NCBI GenBank assembly: GCA_002898215.1
Contig: BEIF01000001.1
Span: forward strand, 777,602 to 841,601
DNA: 64,000 nt
Origin: a bacterium HR29
Lineage (GTDB): Bacteria > Chloroflexota > Dehalococcoidia > Tepidiformales > Tepidiformaceae
Reading direction: 5' to 3'
Below are positions 28,611 to 37,119 of this stretch, in pieces. The position numbers and the translations under genes are program-made. Each line of letters opens with the position of its first letter. Position 1 is the first letter of the stretch. The notes under the pieces were generated by a model. It was not told the DNA's origin. It worked only from the letters and a program-made list of their open reading frames with translations, and ran no database searches.

Positions 28611-30530
28611 TCAACGGATCGCCATCGGAGGGAGCTGCCGCTCCTCGTCGCGGAGAGCCCCGAGGGCTTCGCGCACGCGGAAGGCGATGCCTTCGGCGTC
28701 GAGGAAGTAGAGCTTGCGGAACGTCTTCTGTGGGCCGTGGTCCACGATGGCGTCGGGCATCGTCAGGCTCAACAGGAACTTCTCCGCCATCCGTCGGTCG
28801 GCAAGCAGCTCCAGGACGCCCGACCCGAAGCCGCCCGCGCGGACGTTCTCCTCGGCCGTGACGACTCCCCGCGTGCGGCTCGCGAGCTCGAGGATGAGCT
28901 CCTCGTCGAGAGGCTTGGCGAAGCGGGCGTTCACCACCGCCGCGTCGATCTCGAACTCCTCGAGGATTTGAGCCGCCCGGAGGCATTCCGAGACGGGCGC
29001 TCCGAAGCCGATGAGCACGACGTCGCTGCCGTCGCGCAGGAGCTCTGCCTTCCCGATTTCGAGCCGACGCATGGGGCGGTCCGTCGGTGCGCCGGGGCCA
29101 GTGCCGCGCGGGTATCGCACGGCGAACGGCCCGTCTTCGTAGAGCACCGCCGTGTAGAGGAGATCGCGAAGCTCGGCCTCGTCCTTCGGTGCCGAGACGA
29201 CCATCCCGGGAAGACAGCGCAGGTACGACGTGTCGATGAACCCCTGGTGCGTCTTGCCGTCGTCGCCGACGAACCCGGCGCGGTCCATCGCGAAGATGAC
29301 CGGCAGCCCCTGCACGACGACGTCGTGGACGACCTGGTCGAAGCCGCGCTGCAGGAAGGTGGAGTAGATGGCGGCAATGGGGCGCAGCCCTTGGGTGGCG
29401 AGGCCTGCAGCGAAGGTCACGGCATGCTGCTCGCAGATGCCGACATCGAACACGCGCCGCGGGAAGCGCTTCTGGACGGGCGCCAGGCCGGTACCTTCGA
29501 GCATCGCTGCCGTGATGGCCACGACGCGCTCGTCCTGCTCCATCAACTCCGCGACCGCTTCACCGAAGACCTGGCTGTACGTCGGCGGAGGGGGTGCGCC
29601 CGACGCCGTCTGCTTCAGCCAGTACGTCCCGCTGTGGCTCTTCACCGGGTCGGCCGCTGCTTCCGGAATCCCGTGCCCCTTCTCGGTGAGCACGTGGAGG
29701 AGCACCGGCTTCCCTTTCACCTGTTTGATTGCCCGGAGGGTCGCTTCCAGTTCCCGGATGTCGTGCCCGTCGACGGGGCCGTAGTACTCGAAGCCGAACT
29801 GCTCCCAGAAGCTGGCCGGGACGAGCAGGTCGCGCACGCTGGCCTTCACCCGCTTCGCCCGCTCCCACATCGTCTTGCCGAGGGGCAGGTGCTCGACGAG
29901 GTTGCCGATCTCCTGCTTCGCGCGGCGGTAGTGGGGGTCGATCCGCAGCTTGTTGATGTTCCGGCTGAGCGCCCCCACGTTGGGCGAAATGGACATTGCG
30001 TTGTCGTTGAGGATGACGAGGATGTCGAGGCCCAGGTCACCGGCGTGGTTGAGAGCCTCGAACGACATCCCCGCGGTCATCGCCCCGTCGCCCACCACCG
30101 CCACCACGTGGAAATCCTCGCCTTTCAGGTCCCGGGCCGTTGCGATGCCGACCGCAGCGGAGATCGCGGTACCCGCGTGCCCAGCACCGAAGATGTCGTG
30201 CTCGCTCTCCCGCCGGTCGGCGAACCCGGAGAGCCCACCGTACTGCCGGATGGTGTACATCCGGTCCTTTCGGCCTGTCAGCATCTTGTGGACGTACACC
30301 TGGTGGCTGACGTCCCAGATGATCTTGTCGCGAGGGGAGTCGTACAGCCGGTGCAGGGCGAGGGTGAGCTCGACGACGCCGAGGTTGGACGCGAGATGCC
30401 CTCCGCCCCCGATGCTCTTCACGATCTCCACGAGCTCTTCGCGGATCTCGCGAGCGAGCTGCTCCAGCTCCTCGTAGGTGAGGGCGCGGAGGTCGGCGGG
30501 CGAATTGACGCGGTCGAGGATACGGGCCAC
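28611..30530 (-). CDS. dxs: 1-deoxy-D-xylulose-5-phosphate synthase
   Basis: TPP enzyme that joins pyruvate and glyceraldehyde 3-phosphate, the first step of the MEP pathway; 639 residues. HLASNLGVVELTLALH carries the conserved substrate-binding His; VVGDGAMTAGMSFEALNHAG is the TPP and metal motif; the second domain has DRAGFVGDDGKTHQG and EEAELRDLL-like segments, and the C-terminal transketolase domain is complete. It starts at GTG 30530, with GAGGAGG seven bases upstream. It is cotranscribed with the polyprenyl synthase. Confidence 0.95.
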   Translation of the reverse strand: MARILDRVNSPADLRALTYEELEQLAREIREELVEIVKSIGGGGHLASNLGVVELTLALHRLYDSPRDKIIWDVSHQVYVHKMLTGRKDRMYTIRQYGGLSGFADRRESEHDIFGAGHAGTAISAAVGIATARDLKGEDFHVVAVVGDGAMTAGMSFEALNHAGDLGLDILVILNDNAMSISPNVGALSRNINKLRIDPHYRRAKQEIGNLVEHLPLGKTMWERAKRVKASVRDLLVPASFWEQFGFEYYGPVDGHDIRELEATLRAIKQVKGKPVLLHVLTEKGHGIPEAAADPVKSHSGTYWLKQTASGAPPPPTYSQVFGEAVAELMEQDERVVAITAAMLEGTGLAPVQKRFPRRVFDVGICEQHAVTFAAGLATQGLRPIAAIYSTFLQRGFDQVVHDVVVQGLPVIFAMDRAGFVGDDGKTHQGFIDTSYLRCLPGMVVSAPKDEAELRDLLYTAVLYEDGPFAVRYPRGTGPGAPTDRPMRRLEIGKAELLRDGSDVVLIGFGAPVSECLRAAQILEEFEIDAAVVNARFAKPLDEELILELASRTRGVVTAEENVRAGGFGSGVLELLADRRMAEKFLLSLTMPDAIVDHGPQKTFRKLYFLDAEGIAFRVREALGALRDEERQLPPMAIR

Positions 30531-30622
30531 CTCGGTACCTCCTCTCGGGAGAGCTCACGCTCCAGTTGACCAGAGCGCACCGCTACCGGGCGTACGGCAG
30601 CTTACGCAGCCCGCCCGGGGGC

Positions 30623-30652
30623 AACGTACGGCGGCCTAGAAGTACCGGTCAA
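30623..30652 (-). promoter_or_regulatory. Sigma-70-type promoter of dxs
   Basis: On the minus strand TTGACC (30647-30652) is followed after 18 bases by TACGTT (30623-30628). The predicted leader to the dxs GTG is about 85 bases. The preceding SDR gene ends at 30677, so dxs has its own start of transcription. Confidence 0.5.
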
Positions 30653-30676
30653 GATTCCCCAAGGAGCAACCTTGCC

Positions 30677-31654
30677 TTATCGCGGGTACCGCAGGGGCGA
30701 TGCTTCGCTCCAAGGGAGCGCCTCCTCGACCACGTCGAGGCGGACCTTCTTCCACGTGACGCGAATCGTCCCGGAACCTTCCTCCGGTTCGACGAGCAGC
30801 TCCAGCATCGCCTCGTCCAGCTCCTCGGCGGGCCGCGCCAGCGCCTGGAGGAACGCCTCCGCGGCTTCGTGTGTCTCCAACATGCGGGGTTGCCAGCGCC
30901 CGAAGACGCGCTCGTTCTGCGCGTACTCCTCCGTCATGCCGGTGCGTACGAAGGGATACAGGACCGAGAACGCCTTCACGAGCCCGGCGTTGCGCCCCAA
31001 GTTGACGTGGAGCACGCGGGGCAAGGCGAGCACCGCCCAGTTCGCCACGACATAACCGGGGACGCTGACGCCGGGGTCGATCGCCTGGCGCGACGAGATG
31101 TACACGATCTGGAGCGGCTCGTTGGCGTACACGGCCTCGCCCGCCCAGAGGTGGGTGAGGAAGAGGAACCCGTCGATCTTCGTGTCCAGCACGTCGCGCG
31201 TCTCGGCCAGGTTGTCGACGAAAGCCTGGCGAACCCGCGCCCGGCGCATCGCCATGCTCTCGCCTTCGATGGGCCGCGGGGGACGCCCGAAGCTGTAGCC
31301 CTGCTCCGTGAGCCCGGAGTTGCAGATGAGCAGGTTGGGTGGCTGCCCGCCCATGCGCTCGATCACGTAGCTACGGATCGACCACAGGTCGCTCGTGTTC
31401 GTGACATCAGCCTGGACTGGGAAGGCGTTCACGCCTTGGTTGCGAAGGAACTCGACCAAGTCGAGCCCGTCCTGGTAGCTGCGGAAGAAGTGAACGGCGA
31501 CCGACGCCGCGCCGTTGAGACCGGCAGCGAGGGCGAACGCCTGGCCCATGCCGCCATCCTTGCCGGCGCCGCTGATGAACACGCGCTTCCCTTCGACGCC
31601 GGCGCGCAGCTCCGGGCCGAAGCGAAACTTCTCGGGGTCGACGGTAAACGCCAT
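30677..31654 (-). CDS. Divergent short-chain dehydrogenase/reductase-like protein
   Basis: Rossmann-fold protein of 325 residues. The nucleotide site reads VFISGAGKDGGMGQAFA, with the Gly pattern of SDR and enoyl-reductase proteins. The usual catalytic Tyr-x-x-x-Lys is replaced by YVVAN: Tyr is present, but Asn stands where Lys is expected (SVPGYVVANWAV), after a conserved YISSRQ. The C-terminal third (about 260-325) is an extension without clear family features. Enzyme activity is therefore uncertain; it may act with a different proton relay or only bind nucleotide. A GGGAG lies about ten bases before the ATG, and TAGACT about 33 bases before it is a likely -10. No cluster neighbour explains its substrate. 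Confidence 0.7.
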   Translation of the reverse strand: MAFTVDPEKFRFGPELRAGVEGKRVFISGAGKDGGMGQAFALAAGLNGAASVAVHFFRSYQDGLDLVEFLRNQGVNAFPVQADVTNTSDLWSIRSYVIERMGGQPPNLLICNSGLTEQGYSFGRPPRPIEGESMAMRRARVRQAFVDNLAETRDVLDTKIDGFLFLTHLWAGEAVYANEPLQIVYISSRQAIDPGVSVPGYVVANWAVLALPRVLHVNLGRNAGLVKAFSVLYPFVRTGMTEEYAQNERVFGRWQPRMLETHEAAEAFLQALARPAEELDEAMLELLVEPEEGSGTIRVTWKKVRLDVVEEALPWSEASPLRYPR

Positions 31655-31748
31655 GCAGTGCCACTCCCGCGGTTGATGGTGATGCGCAGTCTACCGCGCG
31701 GGACGTATTCAGGCTACGAAGGGCTGGACAGGAAGGTATTCGAGTGAC

Positions 31749-32945
31749 CTATGCTTCATTCGCTGCCGGCAATCGGATTTCGAAGGTGGCGCCGTGACCC
31801 GGCTGGGAGTGGAGGCGGACTTCGCCGCCCATCGCCCGAACCAGCTCCGCCACGATCGCGAGCCCGAGCCCGCTGCCCCCTTCCCTCCGGCTCCTGCCCC
31901 GGTCGACGCGGTAGAAGCGGTCGAAGACGCGGGGCTGCGCCTCCTTGGGGATGCCCGGGCCGAAGTCCTGTACCCAGAGCACCGCCTCGATGCCCTCGCG
32001 GCGGGCCCCGATGACCACCCGGCCACCGTCGGCGCCGTACTTGATGGCGTTGTCGACGAGGTTCATCAGCGACCGGTGCAAGTGATTCGGATGAGCCAGG
32101 GCGGCCAGGCCAGGCGGTACGTCCGCCTCCAGTGCGACGCCCCGGCGCCGGGCGAGCGGCTCCATCTCCCGCAGCACGACCTCAGCCAGGCGGCAGAGCG
32201 CCACCGGCTCGCACTCGAGCTCCGCACCCTCGTGCGCCGTCAGCAGCAGGAGGTCCTCGCTGAGCCGGGTGAGCCGTTCCGTTTGCGCCTTCACCGTCTC
32301 CAACAGCTCACGGTACTCCTCGGGAGTAAGCTCGGCCTCCATCTCGGCCACTTCGATGGACGCCCGGATTGCGGCCAGGGGGGTCCTGAGTTCGTGCGAA
32401 GCGTCTTGGACGAAGCGCCGCTGACGCTCGAAGGCGTCCTCGAGCCGGGCGATCATCGAGTCGAACGTATCGGCGAGCCGCTTCAGCTCATCCTCCGGCC
32501 CCTGATAGCCGATGCGCCTGGCCAGGTTCGTCGCGCTGATTTCCGAAGCGACTTGGGTGATATCGCGGATCGGCCGCAGCATCACGCCGGAGATGATGTA
32601 CCCTCCGACGCCGGACGCGAGCGCCAAGGCGAGAACAGCCCCGAGGGACCACGTCTGCAACCGATCGAGGTTCTGGGAGCGGATCTGCGCCTCTGCCTCC
32701 TGCACGATGACGCCCGGGGAGACGACCGGCACGAATCCGTTCACCGAGCTTTCCGGTGCCGCCTGAACGGGCTGCCATTCGATATCGGGCACGTGGAGGG
32801 TGTCGAAGAGGACGACCTGCGGTCGGTCGAGCCGCACCGCCACGTTCAGCGCCACGACGAAGGCCACGCCGAAGACGAGGAGGAGGCTCGAGTACCAGAT
32901 GGTGAGCCGGAAGCGGATGGTCTGTGTGAATGCTGGCAGCCGCAC
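31749..32945 (-). CDS. Membrane sensor histidine kinase
   Basis: Sensor of a two-component pair, 398 residues. Membrane helices lie at about 15-37 and 98-122, flanking a small extracellular domain of about 60 residues. A HAMP domain follows (about 123-175), then the HisKA domain with the phosphorylated His184 in ASHELRTPL, then the ATPase domain with NAIKYG, DFGPGIP and GSGLGLAI. The start is GTG 32945, one base after the stop of the response regulator. The stimulus is unknown. Confidence 0.92.
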   Translation of the reverse strand: MRLPAFTQTIRFRLTIWYSSLLLVFGVAFVVALNVAVRLDRPQVVLFDTLHVPDIEWQPVQAAPESSVNGFVPVVSPGVIVQEAEAQIRSQNLDRLQTWSLGAVLALALASGVGGYIISGVMLRPIRDITQVASEISATNLARRIGYQGPEDELKRLADTFDSMIARLEDAFERQRRFVQDASHELRTPLAAIRASIEVAEMEAELTPEEYRELLETVKAQTERLTRLSEDLLLLTAHEGAELECEPVALCRLAEVVLREMEPLARRRGVALEADVPPGLAALAHPNHLHRSLMNLVDNAIKYGADGGRVVIGARREGIEAVLWVQDFGPGIPKEAQPRVFDRFYRVDRGRSRREGGSGLGLAIVAELVRAMGGEVRLHSQPGHGATFEIRLPAANEA

Positions 32946-32946
32946 C

Positions 32947-33609
32947 TCAGAGCACGTAGCCCTTCCCGCGGATGGTCTCGATGAGCGGTTCGTCGAACCC
33001 CTCGTTGATCTTCCGGCGGAGGTTGTTCATGTGCACCTTCACGGTTTGCGTGAACGGGTTCGTGTTTTCGTCCCAGAGGTGCTCCAAGAGCTCCTCCTGA
33101 GGGACCGCCCTCCCGGCGTTCCGCGCCAGGTAGTACAGCAGCGCGAACTCCTTCGGGGTGAGGTGGATCTCGACCCCGTTCCGGCGGACCTTATTCGTGT
33201 TCGGGTCGAGCTCGAGCCCCTTCGTCCGCAGCACCGGCTCGCGGAGCGTGGTCTCGCGGCGGGTAAGGGCGCGGATGCGGGCGGCGAGTTCGCTGAAGGC
33301 GAAGGGCTTCACCAGATAGTCGTCGGCGCCCGAATCGAGGCCCTCGACCCGCTCCCGAATGGCGCTGCGAGCAGTGAGCATGATGATGCCCCCGGTGTAG
33401 CCGGCGGCGCGAAGCCGGCGGCACACCTCGACGCCGTCGATTCGGGGGAGGTTGAGGTCGAGGCAGATGACGTCGTACCGCGTGACCGCGGCTTTCTCCA
33501 GCGCCTCAGCGCCGTCGTAGGCTGTGTCGACGGCATACCCAAGTTTGGTGAGCCCCCGCTCCAGCGCGGCGGTAATCGGCTCTTCGTCTTCGACGACCAG
33601 GATCCGCAT
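32947..33609 (-). CDS. OmpR-family response regulator
   Basis: Partner of the adjacent sensor kinase, 220 residues. The receiver domain has the acidic pair in VVEDEE, the phosphorylated Asp51 in CLDLNLP, Thr in LTARS and Lys101 in YLVKPF. A winged-helix DNA-binding domain follows (LTPKEFALLYYLA to TIRGKGYVL). I chose ATG 33609, where the receiver begins; an ATG 33 bases upstream would add a short polar tail and is also possible. It is transcribed ahead of the kinase, with one base between the genes. Confidence 0.93.
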   Translation of the reverse strand: MRILVVEDEEPITAALERGLTKLGYAVDTAYDGAEALEKAAVTRYDVICLDLNLPRIDGVEVCRRLRAAGYTGGIIMLTARSAIRERVEGLDSGADDYLVKPFAFSELAARIRALTRRETTLREPVLRTKGLELDPNTNKVRRNGVEIHLTPKEFALLYYLARNAGRAVPQEELLEHLWDENTNPFTQTVKVHMNNLRRKINEGFDEPLIETIRGKGYVL

Positions 33610-33679
33610 CGCCTCGCAGCTCCGCGACGGTTCTCCTTCCACCGTACCGCGGTGCCGCCGAACGGAAGGTAAAGACGGC

Positions 33680-35038
33680 TCAGGCGCGAGCGGAGAGAAG
33701 CGGCGGCTCCACCTCCACCGGCTTCGCCTTCACGTACTTCAGCACCATCTCCTTCGTCTCGGCAGCGCGGAGCTGGCGGATAAGGAAGACGAACTTCTCC
33801 TCGAGGGCGCGTCGCAGCTCGCTGCGGACCTCCTCGGGGAGGTCCCACACCTGGCGCTTGAAGGGGCCCCAGGTCTTCTTCCGCGTCTTGTAGAAGAACT
33901 GGATGTCGGTCTCCCCCTCCTTGCGCTCGTCGGCGAACTCGCGCTCGCAGTAGCGGCGCATCTCCTCGAGGAGGCTCGCCGGGAAGAGCGGATGCTCCAT
34001 GATGAGGTTCTGGAAGCCCGTGGCGAGGTGGATCTCGGCCGTCTCCACCTCGGGGAACCGGTGGAAGAGCTCGTCGGGGAGCGTGCTCGCCCCGTGCTGC
34101 ACTGCCCCCGCCATCCCGTACCGCTCCCGGGCGACGCGGGACAGCTCGCGGAGGGTGTCGAAGTCGATGGCCACCTGGGCGATCGTGCCGTCGGGCAGGG
34201 GGATGCCCCCGTGCGTGGTACCCGTCTGGACGCTCACCTTCGAGAGCCCAGGAAAGTCCGGTCCCACCAGTTCACGGAAGCCGTCGGCGTAGGCGACAAG
34301 CTCTTCGACGGTGGAGTTGTGCTTGCCGACCTCACCGATTTCGCCCCCGATCGAGATCGTGACCCCTTCCGGTTCGAGGGAGCGGACGAGCTTCGCGAGG
34401 TGAGCGGTGAGCTTGCAGTTCGGCGCCTGCTGGTCCTCGACGCGCTCGTAGCTCAAGTCGACCAACGTCGACGCGTCGATGTCGATGCAATAGAACTGGG
34501 CGCGAATGGCCTTCCGGATGAGCTCTTCCAGTGCCTTCGTCTCGCCCTCCGGGTCGGATGCGAACTTCTTGGCGTTCGCCTGGAAGTGGTCCCCCTGGAT
34601 GAAGACTGGACCTGTGTAGCCTTCCTTGATGGCGGCGGCGAGCACGACGGCTGCGATCTCCGCTGGCTCCTGGTGGGTGTATCCCATCTCGGAGCGGGCC
34701 AACTCGAAAACGGTGGCGTAGCCGTTCGTGGCCTTGATGGCGCGGAAGAGGGCCCGGGCCATGTCGTATGCCATGCCGCGGATGTTCACGGCTGGGACCG
34801 TGAAACCGGCGACTTCGCCGCGCCCCCGGGCCATGTACAGCTCGTGGATGCTGGCGGAGACCGCGCCGAGCTCCGGAGCGGCGGCATGGATGGCGTAGCG
34901 CGCCAGCTCCTTCTCCTCGTCGGAGCCGAACACGGCGAGGCGAACGATGTCGTCGATGTTGGCCTTCACGGCCGCGGCGTCGCGGAGCCGCGGGCGGCTT
35001 CCAGAAAGGTCGAGGCAAGCAGCAAGCGTCCCGTTCAT
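33680..35038 (-). CDS. Class II fructose-bisphosphate aldolase-like enzyme, long form
   Basis: Metal-dependent aldolase fold of 452 residues, well above the usual 280-360. QGDHFQANAKK gives the catalytic Asp and a zinc His; SIGGEIGEVGKHNS, GTTHGGIPLPDG and VQHGAST match the metal and phosphate loops. The first 60 residues and the last 110 (after EIHLATGFQN) are extensions. Fructose 1,6-bisphosphate is the likely substrate given pgk and tpiA in the genome window, but the phosphate-binding C-terminal motif differs from E. coli Fba, so a tagatose- or other bisphosphate aldolase is possible. A -10 element lies seven bases before the ATG. Confidence 0.78.
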   Translation of the reverse strand: MNGTLAACLDLSGSRPRLRDAAAVKANIDDIVRLAVFGSDEEKELARYAIHAAAPELGAVSASIHELYMARGRGEVAGFTVPAVNIRGMAYDMARALFRAIKATNGYATVFELARSEMGYTHQEPAEIAAVVLAAAIKEGYTGPVFIQGDHFQANAKKFASDPEGETKALEELIRKAIRAQFYCIDIDASTLVDLSYERVEDQQAPNCKLTAHLAKLVRSLEPEGVTISIGGEIGEVGKHNSTVEELVAYADGFRELVGPDFPGLSKVSVQTGTTHGGIPLPDGTIAQVAIDFDTLRELSRVARERYGMAGAVQHGASTLPDELFHRFPEVETAEIHLATGFQNLIMEHPLFPASLLEEMRRYCEREFADERKEGETDIQFFYKTRKKTWGPFKRQVWDLPEEVRSELRRALEEKFVFLIRQLRAAETKEMVLKYVKAKPVEVEPPLLSARA

Positions 35039-35045
35039 GCCGGCA

Positions 35046-35054
35046 ATTGTACCA
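35046..35054 (-). promoter_or_regulatory. Extended -10 promoter, leaderless aldolase transcript
   Basis: TG-G-TACAAT on the minus strand ends seven bases before the ATG at 35038. No Shine-Dalgarno sequence fits in that gap, so the mRNA probably starts at or next to the start codon. Confidence 0.6.
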
Positions 35055-35183
35055 CCGGGCTCCCCTCGTCCGGATGGCCTTCCACGGCGCTAGATGGCAT
35101 GGGGCGAGCTTCGCGCCTGGCGGAGCCCTTGCTCCGGCCCCCCGGGGTTCCTGGAGTGGTCGCCCGCGGCGAGGGCAGGATAT

Positions 35184-35951
35184 TCAGGCCGCGCGGAACG
35201 CTTGCTCCGGCCGCCGGCTCGTGCGGCGCTCGAGCATGTAGCCGAAGCCGCGCACGTTGACGATGTAGCTCGGCTCGGCGGGGTCGAGCTCGATCTTCCG
35301 GCGGATGCGGCGGATGTACACCTTCACGATCTCCTGCGCCTCGCGCTCGGAGTAGGAGTAGTCCTGCACGGCGCGGAGGATCTCCACCGGGCTGACGACC
35401 TTGCCGGCGTTCTTCGCCAGGTAGGCGAGGATCTTGAACTCCGTCGGCGTGAGCGGGATCCGCTCATCGTTTCGGATAGCCTGGCACCGGTCGAAGTCGA
35501 GGATGAGGTCCCGCACGGCGATGGTCTTCGGCTCCTCGTCTTCGGAGGGCTGCGCCGTCCGCCGTCGCCGGGCGATCGCGGCCACCTGGGCGGCGAAGAC
35601 GTCCCCGCCGTCGGTGTCCCGGAGGCAGAGGTCAGCGCCGGCCTCCAACGCCGAGGCCAGCCCGGCAGCGTGCGGACCGGGCGCGATCACCATCAGCACC
35701 GCGTGGGGCGCGACCCGGGCGACGTTCTCGACGATGCGGAGGTCGCTCTCCTGCCGAGGGTCGATGGCGAGCACGACCAGGTCGGGGCGGAACTGCGCCA
35801 CCAGACGTTCGGTATCGCGGTCGTGCGGGCGCTCAGTGGTCGTGAAGCCGCAGCGGGCGAGCGCGGGAAGCACGTCGGCCGAACTGTACTCCCGGGTATG
35901 GGTCACGAAGGCCACCGAGGGGCGAAATGTTTCCGTTCCGCGATTCGACAT
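35184..35951 (-). CDS. Orphan winged-helix regulator with a degenerate receiver domain
   Basis: OmpR-like DNA-binding protein of 255 residues. The N-terminal receiver-like domain has lost its phosphorylation site: the acidic pair near the start is absent (VAFVTHTRE), the phospho-Asp position after PDLVVL is Ala62, and the conserved Lys region reads LCLRDTDG. The C-terminal winged helix is well preserved (LTPTEFKILAYLAKNAGKV, then VNVRGFGYML). No kinase gene is adjacent. I chose ATG 35951, which has GGGAGAGA upstream; an overlapping GTG at 35957 is possible. It is presumably controlled by ligand, protein contact or level, not phosphorylation. Confidence 0.85.
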   Translation of the reverse strand: MSNRGTETFRPSVAFVTHTREYSSADVLPALARCGFTTTERPHDRDTERLVAQFRPDLVVLAIDPRQESDLRIVENVARVAPHAVLMVIAPGPHAAGLASALEAGADLCLRDTDGGDVFAAQVAAIARRRRTAQPSEDEEPKTIAVRDLILDFDRCQAIRNDERIPLTPTEFKILAYLAKNAGKVVSPVEILRAVQDYSYSEREAQEIVKVYIRRIRRKIELDPAEPSYIVNVRGFGYMLERRTSRRPEQAFRAA

Positions 35952-36099
35952 GGTCACTCTCTCCCGTCTCCCGCAATCCCCGAGGGTTCCCCCGTCGTGC
36001 CGCTGCTGCGGCGGGGTGTCGAAGCCGCTCCCGCGGATGTCGTGTCATTCCAATGTTCGGCCGTCGGAGCCGGAACCATTAGGGGAGCCGGTGAAGCCG

Positions 36100-36888
36100 T
36101 CAGGCGGCGGAACGGGTGAGGGCTCGCCGCAGGCGCTTCACCGCTTGGGCGTGGAGCTGGCTGACCCGCGTCTCCGAGACGTTGAGGACGGCGGCGATGT
36201 CCCGCATGGTGAGGCGCTCCACGTAGTAGAGCGAAATCACGAGACGCTCGCGTTCGGGCAGCGCCTTCACGGCCTCGACCAGCTCTTCGTACAGCTCCTT
36301 CTCCTCGAAGCTCTTCGTGAAGTCGAGGTCCTCCTCGGCCGTCGGCATCTCCGCGGCCGGGAAGGAATCGCCGTCTTCGTCCTTCGAGAGCATCCGGTCG
36401 AGCGAGACGGTCACCCATTTCGTGTTGATTGCGGCTTCACGGTATTCGGCCAGCGTCAACCCCATGTGGTCGGCGGCCTCGGCCTCGGTGGGGTCACGGC
36501 CGAGGATGGCCTGCAGCTCGCTCTGGGCACGCTGTACGTCGCGCGCCTTCTGCCGCATCGTCCGGCTCAGGCGGTCCATGCGGCGGAAAGCGTCGATCAT
36601 CGCACCACGGATGCGCCGCACGGCGTAGGCGTGGAAGTTGGTGCCCTTCGTGGGGTCGTACCGTCGAACGGCCTCGACCAGCCCACAGGTGCCGTATCCC
36701 ACCGCGTCCTCGTATTCGAGCACGCCCGGGATCTCGAGCGGCAGCGTACGGGCGATCTTGCGCACAAGCGGGGCGTACTGGAGGACGAGACGCTGTTGCT
36801 CCTCCAAGGGCAGTCGATGTCCGCTCTCGGCTTGGTCCGTCTCGCCTTCTCGCTCGTGGCCTCCCGGCTCCTCGTAGGTCCACTCCAT
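36100..36888 (-). CDS. FliA/WhiG-type sigma-70 family factor
   Basis: Alternative sigma factor of 262 residues with regions 2, 3 and 4. Region 2 contains VGYGTCGLVEAVRRYDPTKG and FHAYAVRRIRGAMIDAFR, close to FliA/WhiG/SigB proteins; region 4 has RERLVISLYYVERLTMRDIA and SETRVSQLHAQAVKRLR. I chose ATG 36888 with AGGAGA six bases upstream; earlier in-frame starts give a low-complexity head. No flagellar or sporulation genes lie in the window and no anti-sigma factor is adjacent, so its regulon is unknown. Ends 149 bases before the orphan pseudo-receiver regulator on the same strand. Confidence 0.9.
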   Translation of the reverse strand: MEWTYEEPGGHEREGETDQAESGHRLPLEEQQRLVLQYAPLVRKIARTLPLEIPGVLEYEDAVGYGTCGLVEAVRRYDPTKGTNFHAYAVRRIRGAMIDAFRRMDRLSRTMRQKARDVQRAQSELQAILGRDPTEAEAADHMGLTLAEYREAAINTKWVTVSLDRMLSKDEDGDSFPAAEMPTAEEDLDFTKSFEEKELYEELVEAVKALPERERLVISLYYVERLTMRDIAAVLNVSETRVSQLHAQAVKRLRRALTRSAA

Positions 36889-37119
36889 CGTTGGTCTCCT
36901 GTCCTTCCCGTCGTGCCGCCCGAGCCGGCGGGATGCCCTGCCACGATGGTCGGGCGACTGGCCCCATGCTTCAGATGTCATGGGTGACAGAACAACGGAA
37001 GGGCCGTGTCGGTTTCGTGGTGCTTCGGTAACGCGGTTTCGACATAAGTGCGCAGCGCCAGGTTTCGAACCGAAACGCGGCATCTGCTAGGCTGCGCGGT
37101 GGCGTTCGGAGGTTACAGG
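36889..37119. promoter_or_regulatory. Divergent control region between the sigma factor and cysS-like genes
   Basis: This 231-base gap has GGTTTCG three times in the same direction (37011, 37035 and 37061; 24 and 26 bases apart), the last one forming GTTTCG-AAC-CGAAAC with its complement. An extended -10 (TG-C-TAGGCT, 37085-37093) lies just downstream, 26 bases before the cysS-like ATG, with GGAGG at 37108-37112. The spacing of repeats near 2.4 helical turns suggests a protein-binding array. Confidence 0.4.

Noticed and set aside
35126..35215. Repeat of CTTGCTCCGGCC near the end of the orphan regulator
   Set aside because: Two imperfect GC-rich copies, one inside a coding end; too short to support a repeat element.
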